The notes under the pieces were generated by a model, which was not told where the DNA came from, did no database searches, and saw only the letters and a list, made by a program, of their open reading frames with translations. Made by a program: the position numbers and the translations under genes. 64,000 nucleotides of DNA from Byssochlamys sp. IMV 00236 (lineage: Eukaryota; Ascomycota; Eurotiomycetes; Eurotiales; Thermoascaceae): the NCBI GenBank assembly GCA_001931875.2, contig MSJH02000840.1, forward strand, positions 851,897-915,896, written 5' to 3'. Positions within the stretch are counted from its first letter, which is position 1; each line of letters starts with the position of its first letter. This document shows positions 1 through 10,575 of this stretch, piece after piece.

Positions 1-1546
1 CACTTAGTTTCCATTAGTTGCATGGGCGAGGATGCTTGAATCTCTCCAGTTTACTGCTGACCTAGAACCACGTAATGGTTGTACTAGTGTTGACAGTATA
101 ACAGGTCTTAATCAAGACATTTTGACCTTACCATTGCATTTTTCGTGTCTGGCTAGCACCACATTAATTCAACTAAAGCAGCGGCCAAATACAGATTCCA
201 TGTCCCCAGCATTTGTACGACAAAAGTACTCTCAGTCCATCACATTAAACCGCCATAAGTCCCTCCTTCCTCGTCCAATTGCTTATCCTTGTGGATATAG
301 TCTTTGAATCCCCTTTCACCCTTCTTGAGATCATCCACGAGCCTTTGTATCTCACTTTCTTTCTTGGGTGACTCTTTGTTCCGGACATGGCTCTCTTGCG
401 CATGGACCTCATTGGCACCATCGTTGTGATGTCTGTGGTTGAAAATCTCCTCCGAAAACCACCCACGGTGGTGAGGTTGTTGAGAGTCTAGATTAGGCGT
501 AAGCTTATAATTGCAGTTATATCATTCCAGATGCCTGGCTTACTGGACGACATGGTTTGAGGGGGAAAATTCTCAAGTAAATGTATGATATAGGCTTTCT
601 TGGTAGATAAATTGATTTCGCAACTGTGGTTCATGTTCTATAATTCCCTTCCAGACCAAACTCAACACGCTTTATATACCCTGTGCAGAACTATATTCTC
701 CGTTATTCATGGTAGACATCATTTCCGCAACCAGGACGGAGGGGCGATGGCGTGGGGGCATCCGGGGAAAACGCAATAAACTTTCTAGATACATGTTCTC
801 ACATATACGAGATTTATGAGAGGGCTATAGTCCCAAATACGAGTCAGAAATTTTAATTATGAGATCGAAGAGATACCAAATGGGGCTCTGTTCGATGCGC
901 AACTGGTAGAGAACTGCTGAGCCTTTTCTCTACATACTACCGTAGACCTTGTTCGGGTTGTTCTGGACTACATCTGCAGTTTATGCATAATGTTTTCACA
1001 TTTCATATGACATGGATAATATTGCTCTAGCTCAGCTTGTATGCGTCATTAAGTTATCCAGGATCACATGCGGGTCGAAGAGTGGCCGAATCCGGAAACA
1101 CAAATTAGCGAATCAGATGACGAGGATATTTCCCCTACCACTCTATCATAGCGATCTGTTTGCTTCACGACGCGCAAGAGAAACATGAACATAATGTTGT
1201 GAAGATTTGTATATTTGAAGTACTGGAATTGTGAATCTGATGTACTGTATTTGGTTGGTGGGAAGTTGGACTTGTGGATTTTAGTACATGGGGATTGCTT
1301 TTGCAAAAGGTAATCTAGCCTATCGGGGAGTGTCACATCATTTTTATTTTCTCGTTTTAATAACATTATAATCAAGCAAGATTTCGTTCCTATTGGATGT
1401 TTTCCTGGGTGCGTACTGGAGCAGCGTATGTGTAATTAATTTCTATCATTTATTATGAGCACATCTACCTTGTACTGTATCCTGATGTATTCAAGCGTTG
1501 GTATAGCTATCCTCAAAAGCCTCAAATCACAATAGATCCCGGTAAC
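1..1546. other. Intergenic or uninterpreted left edge
   Basis: I see no supportable gene here. The open frames are short, unrelated to any family I recognise, and not joined by plausible splice signals. Composition is mixed and AT-leaning. Something could enter from outside the window on the left. Confidence 0.4.
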
Positions 1547-1625
1547 TTAGGTATAATCTGGTCCAACAGTGATAGCTTGCGCCCCAACAGGAATCTCGAC
1601 CGCACCCACGTCGTCTGCGGAACCA

Positions 1626-2119
1626 TCAAGACCTGACGCTACTGCATAGAAAGCAACAGCTGATGAGGAATCTCCCAAGCGCGTATGTGTTTGCATGTTT
1701 GTCGCCCTTGAACCCTCCTCCGAGGTCAAGTGCTGGAATCAGAAACATGGAGTAGCTCATCCAGAAGGCCGCATATGCACAGTGCACTCTGCCCCCAAAC
1801 GTATTTCCAACTCGAAACTCCACGAGTCCGGCAACGAACTGGGCGAGTCCTCCTATGAAAAAAGCAAGTCCGAATACTATCTGATGAGAAGATCTACCCC
1901 AAACCCATAGAGACAAAAAACAAACGTAGTGACTGCGAATCTAAGAAGCCCCAATGGACCGGAATTTTCAAGTTTTATGTACGGAGGAGCCAAAACTGGG
2001 AGACAGTGTAATTGCAGTTTCCCTCCTGAGAACCAGGCTGGTTCCTCCCAGTCATTTCCTGGCATGTCGAATCTCGTCTCCTTCTGTTTCTCCGACATGC
2101 AGTCTGCATGCGAAGACAT
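1626..2119 (-). pseudogene. Broken GPR1/FUN34/YaaH-family (acetate/ammonium) transporter
   Basis: Two minus-strand frames together resemble the N-terminal half of a GPR1/FUN34/YaaH membrane protein. The first frame starts at the ATG at 2119 and carries the family signature around NSGPLGLLRFAVTTFVF, then stops at 1877. The match continues in another frame from about 1895 with GLAQFVAGLVEFRVGNTF and AFWMSYSMFLIPAL, and stops at 1626. The frames overlap, and an intron joining them would be only about 18 nt, too short for a fungal intron, so I read a frameshift. The last two or three membrane segments expected of the family are missing downstream. Members of this family move acetate or ammonium across the plasma membrane; this copy is unlikely to do so. 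A sequencing error could explain the shift but not the missing C-terminus. Confidence 0.65.
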
Positions 2120-3335
2120 GGGAGTGTCTTTGGAAGAACTGATACATAACTGTAGATGTGTATCATTCGGTCAATCTCCTCTGGACTTCAATTTCACGTT
2201 AATATAAATTTCCTAAACACTAACCGGTCCTCAAAACCTAAAAGTTCAATAACCTTATTTAGTCTACATTCTCCAGATTAGTGCGGAGAGAATCTGCATC
2301 CACTGTCCATGGGAGCCCCAGGATAATTCATGATCATCTCCGCACGCCGATCACACCAGTGATGGTCGACGGTATAAAACTAAGGACGTCAATCTGTGGA
2401 GAACGACAATATCGTAAACGGAGAAAAGAAACCTACTTCTGTTGGTCTTGTGGCCATTGCTAGATGTAGTGCTGAGTTTAATACCGATTCAATCTTTTGG
2501 CGGAAAACCAAAAGGTCTGTATGGTATTCGTCATGCTCACAGCAGCGTCCCCTGTTCGTTTTATTATTTGTAGTGTTGCGAACTGTAAATCCACAGCTGT
2601 GAGAACGCGTAAATAAATGACGTTCAATCGTGTTCTCTAGCAATTATCTCAACAGCACATGCACCTCAATGTTTACATCATAAGAAGTGTATATTCTCTT
2701 GAGTGTTTCCTGCTCACTCACATAATGGCAATTTAATAAAAAGTCGACACTCTTTAGACCACCAACAGAACTTATAGTCAGAGAAATATTCTACAAGAGC
2801 TCAATTCGACAATTCACTTTGGAGAAGGAGGAGTTCGCAATGTTAGATTTACGTTGTTCTCGGGATGTTCCCCACATCGAGTGATTGGCCAGCTACTGCT
2901 TCCAAATCTGTCCCGATCCGCTCCCGCGCTCTGCTCACATCATTCTACAACTATGAGAATTGCTACATCTCCTTACACTCACCGGTACTGAATGACATCA
3001 GTAATAACGAACTTCCCCTTCTACATCCCCAACTCCCTTCTGGTCTGACTGCGTGATCAGCATACCATACCGTGGCTGCCAAGGTCTTACGCTTTGATCA
3101 TACGGCCATATGGGCCGGGAAAATGGAGAGTTCGTTCGGTAAATGATACTTCCGGTATTATCGCTTCTATCGCTCAATACACCTCGCTCCAGTATCTATA
3201 CAAAGACCATTAGTAGTGCCAATCAATGTTCGCCATGCCAACTCCATGCTCAATAAATCATGTTGCGCAACTCGTGTGCGAAAGTCCCAAACTTATAAAC
3301 TGCCCAGAAACGAATGCATGCTCGAAGACTGATCC
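2120..3335. other. Intergenic stretch
   Basis: No gene is supportable. Several short frames exist on both strands but none has recognisable motifs. The right end lies just beyond the stop codon of the RING-H2 gene and should hold its 3' UTR. Confidence 0.4.
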
Positions 3336-3797
3336 TCATAAGTTCAGAATCTTTTTCATCCATAGAAGTACTGCATCTCGAGAGGCGCGTAGTTGGTCTT
3401 TTTCCTGCGCCCCCGCCGGCAATGGTACTGTCTCCTCGACCAAGTATGCCCGACGCAGGTCATAGAACTTTCGCCGGCATATCGGGCAGCTCCCATCCCT
3501 TGTGCAAAGCCATCGATCGATACATGGTCGGTGGAATATGTGGTTGCAGGGTAATCGACGAAAGATGGTAGTTGAATCGGTATCTTCGCAGCAAAGTTGG
3601 CAGCAGCCTGGAAACTCGCCAGCTAGATCAAAGGTCAGCTATTGCGGTAAGCAGTGAGTGAAGCTGCGCATATGCTCACCGTCATCTGGGTACTCGTAGC
3701 CCACGTAGCAGGGCATGCGGGCTAATTCGATATCCCGTTGACGCAGTGGTCCTTTGTCTGTTCGCGAGGGAACTCTCAGGTATGTAGTAGTAGACAT
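3336..3797 (-). CDS. Small RING-H2 finger protein (putative E3 ubiquitin ligase)
   Basis: I built this gene from two exons: 3797..3680 and 3622..3336, joined by a 57-bp intron (GTGAGC ... CTAG). The product is 134 residues. Residues about 45 to 95 form a RING-H2 finger: CQLC, then CNHIFHRPC (C-x-H-x2-H-x2-C) and finally CPIC. RING-H2 domains usually recruit an E2 and transfer ubiquitin. No membrane segment or other domain is visible, and the basic/acidic C-terminus is short. Neither exon forms a long open frame by itself, so a simple ORF scan misses it. The start is the first ATG of the open frame, and the join is in phase (1 nt + 2 nt). The substrate is unknown. The RING is convincing; the exact 5' end is less so. 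Confidence 0.75.
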
Positions 3798-5346
3798 TAG
3801 GTATGTATGTATGGAGTACAGTGATCAGATTTGAGGAGATTTTGTCAGCTAGGAGAGACGGGGGAGGCTATATAATAGTATCTTTCTATCATGATCGAAG
3901 TTTTTGTTTGCTAAATGGACTGTTCCTTATGCTAGCAATGCCGTCATAAGCGTGAAATGGACGCACTTTTCCTCAAATCGCCATAATTACCCCATACCTC
4001 AACAGCGGACTTTTCTCGGAAACGTGTCACCGTATGCTGTCGCTGCAGACGAGCCACTAGATAATAAGTGGTTGCAGATCCGGCCTCTTTTTCAGCTTCG
4101 TCAGACGCGAAGGTGATTACTATCAGTCTTGGCAGTCATATGATGGTTATCGGCCGAGAAATCTTAGAATTTCGAGTCAATCTACCTCCGGCGTATCTAC
4201 CTATACTATGTATTTGACTCTCTATATGATAATCTTTATTTATGCACCGAAATTAGGGACCAAGGGATTAAAGGGTTGAGAAATTAAAGGATTAAGGCAT
4301 CAGGAATAGTCAGAATAAGGATCATCCTCGTTGGGGTTTAATTAAATTGCTAAGTAACCATTTAAAGTAGAGCTACCTTAATTACCTAGCTTCTTAAAGG
4401 CCCAAGTAGGAATCTACAACTGCTTAGCAAATACGTAATAACCGCTTAATAACTAACTGCTGGAGAAACTTGGCGTATAACTTAAAGAAATTAAAAGTAG
4501 AGGTAAATAATAACGTGTACGATATCTAAGAACCTAAAAAGCTTATTAAGGGTCTTGGCATCACATAACTAGAAAACGGGTATGGGTCATCTGACCATCA
4601 GATGACCTGTGTACTTGTACCCTATATAGCATCCCGGTGATACTGACTCAAGCAGGATTTGGGATAACTATCCAACTAATCAGTTAACAGTTATCGTAAT
4701 ATGTCCTGGTCCAGACTGTTCCAGCTCCGGATACTCTTCGTTATTAGGTGGACAGAACGTCGGATGATGGTCTAAAGTAACGTTTTCCAGTCATACGAGT
4801 GTTCCTGTGTTCCAAATGCTATCCGTCCTCTGTTACGGTAGAGATCCAGTCAGACCAACAAGGAGTTCCCCTTTTTGGCCAACTGGCAGAAAGCCATCAT
4901 CCTCTTTCCCGCCTTGACAGGTAGGTACTTATTGAAGATATGGACCTCAGATATAGACGCAGTGATACCGTGCAATGAGTAAGCCATGGGACCCATATCC
5001 GAATATCGAAGTACTATACTATTTCTTTACTACTAGAAAGGAAGGAATAGACATGTTGGGGTGCAATCCTAGAACATGCGTGTTTCATAACTCGTAGACT
5101 GTAAGCTGGGAATTCTACGACCGTCTTCTCAAGGCACTTCCAATCGAACACGTAGAAAGGCAGATCTGGTTCCAATTTATCATTTACTCTAAGGCCCAAT
5201 ATAAGAAAGTAGCTCCATACTCAATCCAGTCAACAGTCCCCGAAAGAAAGAAAGAAAAATCACCATAAAGAAGACATCTGGAAGTTCAAAAATAACTCCA
5301 CCGTTTGAAAGGACTCTCTGGCTAATGGCTTTCTCCCTGAACTGTT
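3798..5346. other. Gene-free AT-rich stretch
   Basis: About 1.5 kb without a supportable gene. The part from about 4,190 to 4,560 is rich in TA/AT steps and runs such as TTAAAGG and has few CG steps, as expected of old RIP-mutated repeat DNA, but I could not identify an element. Short TATG repeats lie at about 3,800 to 3,815. Confidence 0.4.
4585..4607. repeat. Perfect short inverted repeat
   Basis: GGTCATCTGA at 4585..4594 is mirrored by TCAGATGACC at 4598..4607, with a 3-nt spacer. It could be a hairpin, a dimeric regulator site or the worn end of a repeat. It shares GTCATCTG with the end of the transposon at 24576. No gene lies close enough to assign a role. Confidence 0.5.
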
Positions 5347-5766
5347 TCAACAACAGTCCCACGCTTTGGCCATGACTCTCACGTTAGGATGCTTTTCCTT
5401 GAACTGCTTCATCCAGTCCTGTCCCTCAACGAGGTCTTTGTACCTCTGCGCGCGCCCTGCATCATACACCCCTATGTCCAATATAACAGTAGGCACTGCA
5501 TCCCTCACTGTTTCTCCCTCTCGATGCGTCATGGCCAAAATTGGACCCACGCAAGGCAGGACTGGGCCACCGTCAAGCCTTCTGATAGTATCGATCTTCA
5601 ATCGGCCAAGCAAGTGGCAGATCGGGCCTGCGATCTCTTCGAATATAGCGACTGCAAGGTCGGTATTGGAATATACGACCCATCTCTCGTTGGAGTCGTC
5701 ATATAAAAACCCCCAGGGTTTATCGCAGCAGTCTGCGGGGTTCGGGAATTGCGTTGGTGGTGGCAT
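5347..5766 (-). CDS. Hypothetical protein (139 aa)
   Basis: A single open frame with an ATG start and a balanced amino-acid composition. I do not recognise a family. The protein is soluble, has no signal peptide or membrane segment, and carries cysteine pairs near both ends (DCCDKPWGF at residues about 12 to 20 and WDCC at the C-terminus). The central part (about 30 to 110) alternates hydrophobic and charged stretches like a folded alpha/beta domain. It sits alone between AT-rich intergenic stretches. It may be a lineage-restricted gene or the remnant of a longer one; transcript evidence would decide. Confidence 0.45.
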   Translation of the reverse strand: MPPPTQFPNPADCCDKPWGFLYDDSNERWVVYSNTDLAVAIFEEIAGPICHLLGRLKIDTIRRLDGGPVLPCVGPILAMTHREGETVRDAVPTVILDIGVYDAGRAQRYKDLVEGQDWMKQFKEKHPNVRVMAKAWDCC

Positions 5767-6736
5767 ATTTATCGTAGTGGTTTTTTGAAGCGGGTTAAAG
5801 TGGTTTCTTGGTCTTTGTAGTGGACCGTTGCGGAATAAAGAGGATATATGGAATGATGGTCTTGGTCTCCGTGGTTCTTGCTTTGTATAATGCAGTGGAG
5901 TTGTCTAGTATTGAGAATATAGAATGTTGCTGTTCTGGTCGAGCTGCTGTATTTATAATGGCCATGGTAGCCGTGACTCAACACGAGAGTCATGGATTGA
6001 CGCATACTGGTGGTAAGATGATTGAATATCCCATATAATTGATAATAAATGAATGGCTTTTGCAGCACAGTTTTTTATAAAATCATCGGCTGTTTCCTAC
6101 TAACTGACGCATTGAAAGAGTATGACCACTGACGGTCGGACAGCAGAAAAGTTGATTATATTTAATTGCAGAAAAGATTTTATTGTACACTAGAACACAG
6201 GACGGGGATTCCCTATCTTTAATACCTTCCTTGAGCAAACAACGGTCTATGTATTACGTATATAGAAAATTCTACAAAGAAAATTATGTGTACTAATGTA
6301 TATGCGGGTACTTAACAGTCAAACAAGCAAAGCAAACTACGGCTACCGGCCTCTACAGCTCTTTTACCCGTAGAATAATCAATAAAGAGTCTTTCAGTAG
6401 TAACCTTTCTATTTCCAATACTGTCAGAATATATCAAACAAGAGAACCATCGATGCAAACTTAGCAGATTGCTACTCTAGGTACAAATCGAAGTATTTGT
6501 TAAGAAATGCAGGAACAAAACAAACACAGAGCAAACAAACAAACTCGGAGCTAATGGTAAACTCATACATCAAGAGTAGGGTGTAGCAGCAATCTATCTA
6601 CCCGAGAAAAGGAGAAAATTATGATGACGCCATGCTCAGTAGAATAGATATCGAATACTCAATAACCAAACAACTATCGACACCAGATTCTAGACTCCCC
6701 AGGTTCCAACCCAAGCTCACTTCCCCTTCCCTGGGA
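5767..6736. other. Intergenic stretch
   Basis: No supportable gene. It is AT-rich between about 6,050 and 6,560. It should contain the promoter of the minus-strand gene ending at 5347 and the 3' region of the one at 6737. Confidence 0.4.
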
Positions 6737-7078
6737 TCATAGTTTCGAGTTGCCCGAGCATATATTCAGTATCTCAGTAGGGGGATCTCCCTCACCACGT
6801 GCGAACCTCGGGGCTCCACAAAAGTGCTTCGCAATCTTGAAACCATTCCTAAGTAGCAATGAGGAGAGTTGAACAAACTCTGCGCTGCGTGACATAACAC
6901 CCCCTAGAGACCATAGTGGCATCAATCTGCCGGTAGTGGTCATTCCAATAGGCATCCAGTTGCGATAGACTGATGGGAATTGTGGATAGTTCATTAGGTC
7001 GTTGAAAAATTTGTCCCATGGTTGGCCGGGACCATCTAGTTCGATGTAGACAATTGGGTGGACCATCGTAAGTGCCAT
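6737..7078 (-). CDS. Hypothetical protein (113 aa)
   Basis: An open minus-strand frame from an ATG at 7078. The product is not recognised. It starts with a hydrophobic stretch (HPIVYIELDGP) and has a tryptophan- and proline-rich middle (residues about 20 to 60) with no clear membrane helix. It ends after FARGEGDPPTEI. Length and position in a gene-poor stretch fit a lineage-specific gene or a fragment. No splice partner is obvious on either side. Confidence 0.35.
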   Translation of the reverse strand: MALTMVHPIVYIELDGPGQPWDKFFNDLMNYPQFPSVYRNWMPIGMTTTGRLMPLWSLGGVMSRSAEFVQLSSLLLRNGFKIAKHFCGAPRFARGEGDPPTEILNICSGNSKL

Positions 7079-7671
7079 ATTTGGAGTGGTGGAGATGGGA
7101 GCTTTTGAACCTTGATAAGCTAAATAAGTATTTAAGTGGATCCCTGTGGTTGTCTAGAATAGAAGCAAGTAATAAGTATAGAGTTTTTAAGTATGACCTG
7201 AATTCTGCATCAATAATATAGCTCTTCTTGAGTCAGAATATAGGTGAGTAAGAAGTTGAGAGAGTCATAGTATGTATACATATGGATTTCCTGACTCAAT
7301 GTACTGCATTGGTGAAAGCAATAACATAGATTCCCTTAATCATATTCATAAATGGCATATATACTCCTAGTTGGAAAGAATTCCTTCACCAGGAGGCTCC
7401 GAGAATAACAGAAAGCTAGCTGCACTCTATACAAGAAATATAGTTAAGACATAGATTCGGACAAGATTTTTAATAAAATTATCTCTATGTTCTATCTGCA
7501 CTTTGCTGTTCTGAATAATACAATGCTGTCACCAGGACACAGGATATCATAAACAGAAAGATAATGTCTGTCAAAACGAATAACGCCACAAATCCAACCG
7601 GACATTTCTCATAAAGCAGTAGGTACTGAGTAGGGACTCCACTATATGCAGATAAGTCACCAGATATCTCG
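7079..7671. other. Intergenic stretch
   Basis: AT-rich, no supportable gene. It should carry the promoter of the gene at 6737..7078 and the 3' UTR of the arrestin-like gene, whose stop codon is at 7672. Confidence 0.4.
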
Positions 7672-9091
7672 CTATGCCACATATATCGGAGGCTCATCGC
7701 GTGTTCGTAGTAAAAAGTCAGCCTGGTTGGACAGCGCTTCCGCCCCCAGACTTAGTCTATCAGCGAGTACTGCTGATAGGCTCTCTAGGAGGGAAGGTCG
7801 TCGATCCCAAGGCTTTCCTGTATATCGAATACTAACGGGGACTGATAGGTCGACAGTGGTCCGGCCACAGCCTTCAATCTCCATGGACATACAGAGTGCA
7901 TATCGCCGCGATGCCAGGGAGGACGCAAATGTGGGTTCCGGGAAGGTGTCTCCGGAATATTCAACCACGAGCGTCGCCTCTGATTCCCATTCACTGCCTT
8001 GACTCATTGGAGTGTTCCCATTCGACTTTGCTGGCTTCCATGGCGAAAATCTTAGTTTCCGCTTATGGTTCATGTGGTAGGTTGAATGTTTCGTCATCCA
8101 CGGTGATCTCTGCGCTTCTTTTCGAGTAGGCATACGCTGCTGTGGCATGATCGATACGAACGTTGTCGAGCGTAGCCTGGAAATGACTGTTCCATAGAAC
8201 GGTTCCGGAGACCCACAACTATGACACGCGCGATTATATCGCAACTTGATCTTGACAGACGCAGAGGCGCTCTGCCTCTCACTGGAAAACTCGAATGGTG
8301 TCGCTTCGCTTGTTTCGACGTGCAGTTCTCCCACGCGACGGAATGGCCACAAGGCCCGTAATGTTTTCTTTTCTGACAGAATGTACTCTCCTGGAAAATC
8401 GCTCGTGCAGACTGGTGGCTCCTGGTCCAGAGTTGGAAACAACGATATCGGCCGCTCCATCTCCACGGTCACAGTCCCATTGCGAACCAGCTGGGCGCGA
8501 ATGCCATAACTGATCTTAGATTTTCCGCGGCAACCATGAACGTGCGAATTCGGACTCCGATTTTCAAAGGCGACGTTCATCGAAGATGGTAAGCATTGAA
8601 CGAGATCCGTGCCCTCCTTCAGGCCATTTGGAGTCAAGACCTGGCGAGGAACCTTGAAGCAGAATGGAAATAACCGGGTCCCCTCTGTTCCGTATGCTTC
8701 TTGTACTCCTCGGCAGTCTGTTAAGCGGACAAGCTGGATAATCCATCAGTAAGCCGGCACGAATCGCAAAGGGATCTTAATACTTACGTCTTGTCCCATC
8801 CGCATCCGATAGAGCTCCGTCATAGGCCAGTCGATATCCATCACACTCAGAACGTTCAACACATTCCCTGTAAAGATCAGCAATATGTCAAGCATTTTCC
8901 GTATATTTGCTTCACCCACCAAATAACGTGATTTTCACCGAATCAAACTCCTCCGTAATGTTCTCATCGAGACCGGTGACCACAACTGTCCCGCTGACAC
9001 CATCATCGGAGAGGAAGATCGGACTCTTATCTTTGGAGTGGTGATGCTTGAGCGCCCCATCACGGAAGATGATATCAACTTTGACCGTCAT
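7672..9091 (-). CDS. Arrestin-related trafficking adaptor (ART-like) with C-terminal PPxY
   Basis: Three exons, 9091..8920, 8867..8788 and 8733..7672, give a 437-residue protein. Both introns (about 50 bp) have GT-AG ends and keep frame. The N-terminal half has the beta-strand pattern of an arrestin N domain: DGVSGTVVV, then FDSVKITLFG, then RLFPFCFKVPRQVLTPNGL. The C-terminal half (residues about 230 to 420) fits an arrestin C domain. The protein ends in EPPIYVA, a PPxY motif of the kind that binds the WW domains of Rsp5/HulA-type ubiquitin ligases. Such adaptors bring the ligase to plasma-membrane transporters or receptors to trigger endocytosis. The cargo is unknown. It is shorter than PalF-type arrestins, so I do not assign it to pH signalling. 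Vps23 and a pheromone receptor lie next on the same strand. Confidence 0.78.
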
Positions 9092-10575
9092 TCCAGCGAG
9101 TTTTTCCGCTCTTCAAATCGTTTATGTTCGCAGGGCTCAATTTCGTCTGGGGGAAAGTGTGCGCTCTGCTTTTTTTTAATCCCCAGTGGCAGCGCCACTT
9201 TATCATGGATAAAAATAAATCTACCCCAAGAATGCAGGGAACCTCGCCCGTCGCGCGTTGTATTTTTAGGAGGGTGTCACAACAGCAGATGACCTGAAAC
9301 CAGTCGGGAACACAACGCAGAATGTTGACCGACGTCAAGTCAGCGCGCCCACAGGCTGCTTGATGGACAGGGAAAAGGAAATGAGAAAGAGAGCAGCACA
9401 ACCGGTCGCAATAGGTGGAGAACGTAGAATCTACAATAATGTGTGCCCTGGGAGACCACAGTCTATATAAAGCATTTCTTTTGTTTCTAGGTACCGTATG
9501 GGGCACGCGATAGAGCTGGTGGAGACGGACAGCCCGTATGGCCTCCTGCAGGACTGTCATAGATACCTGCAATGCCCGATCCACCATCGGACATGCCTCG
9601 CAAAATCAAGCTAGCAAACGCCAGTTTTTTCTGCTTCGCGAAGCCCTATGGAATGTCTAGACTGGATGATGTCCGACTGATTTCACTAAACTTGCTCGCC
9701 ACTGTCCGCCGTCGGTGCCGGCTCGGAACTCAACGGAAAACTGTCGGTGTCTAGTCGCCGATAGGAGTATGACCAGCAAAGAAAAAAGAAAAAAGAACAT
9801 TTGGGACATTGGGCTTCCGAATATCCCCGATTTATTATTGTTTTTCCTCTCTTGTGTACTCGTGATATGGAGAACTTGTCGATCATCTTGTTTTTCGGTG
9901 GAGAGTATGGATGCCTGATAAGGCTGATGGCCGATGTAAGATAAAAATGCCGTTATCTTTTATCGGTCGCCAATTATTACACCGGATCAATTTGTTTCTA
10001 AACACCACAACATCTCTTCAGCATACAGTATACACTTGATTACAACAGCTAGGCTTAGTCCATGAGACTTTTTATTTTGTACTTTTGCCACTGTAATCCC
10101 AAACTTATCGAGATATCTATCATGACGACCATGAATATACAGCATACCGACGTGCATGTGATTGGCAGATCAAATACAACATGACCACATAGATCGTCTC
10201 GCCTGATGAACCTCGGTGCGAGAGGCTCTGATAACAGTCTCGGCTAACTTGGTTTCAGGTTCCTTCGTCCGTTCCAATCTCTAGCCGCTTTGGTGTTTGT
10301 GAGGCTGGAAGACGCCTAACGGTACCACATGATAGACGCCACCAATTGGCCGACGGATGACAACATCTTACTAGTGAGCATGGGCGCATTCATAGATGCC
10401 CACGATATATGACCTGATATTGATATCTTGCAAAGCGGGCCTAAGAAAAGTTGAATCACTGACAGATTCGTGGGTATCTATGAGCAGGAGATGCGTCTCT
10501 ATACTGCTTAGTCGTCGCTCATCATTCTTCAGTATATCCTTCTGCACGGATGATCATTGTAATACCTGAAACACA
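9092..10575. other. Intergenic, promoter side of the arrestin-like gene
   Basis: About 1.5 kb without a supportable gene. A 170-codon minus-strand frame at 9075..9587 overlaps the arrestin start and has no recognisable feature; I treat it as leader or promoter. The right part should hold the 3' UTR of vps23. Confidence 0.4.

Noticed and set aside
3226..3571. Plus-strand frames across the RING gene
   Set aside because: They are shadows; the minus strand encodes a canonical RING-H2 finger in the same place.
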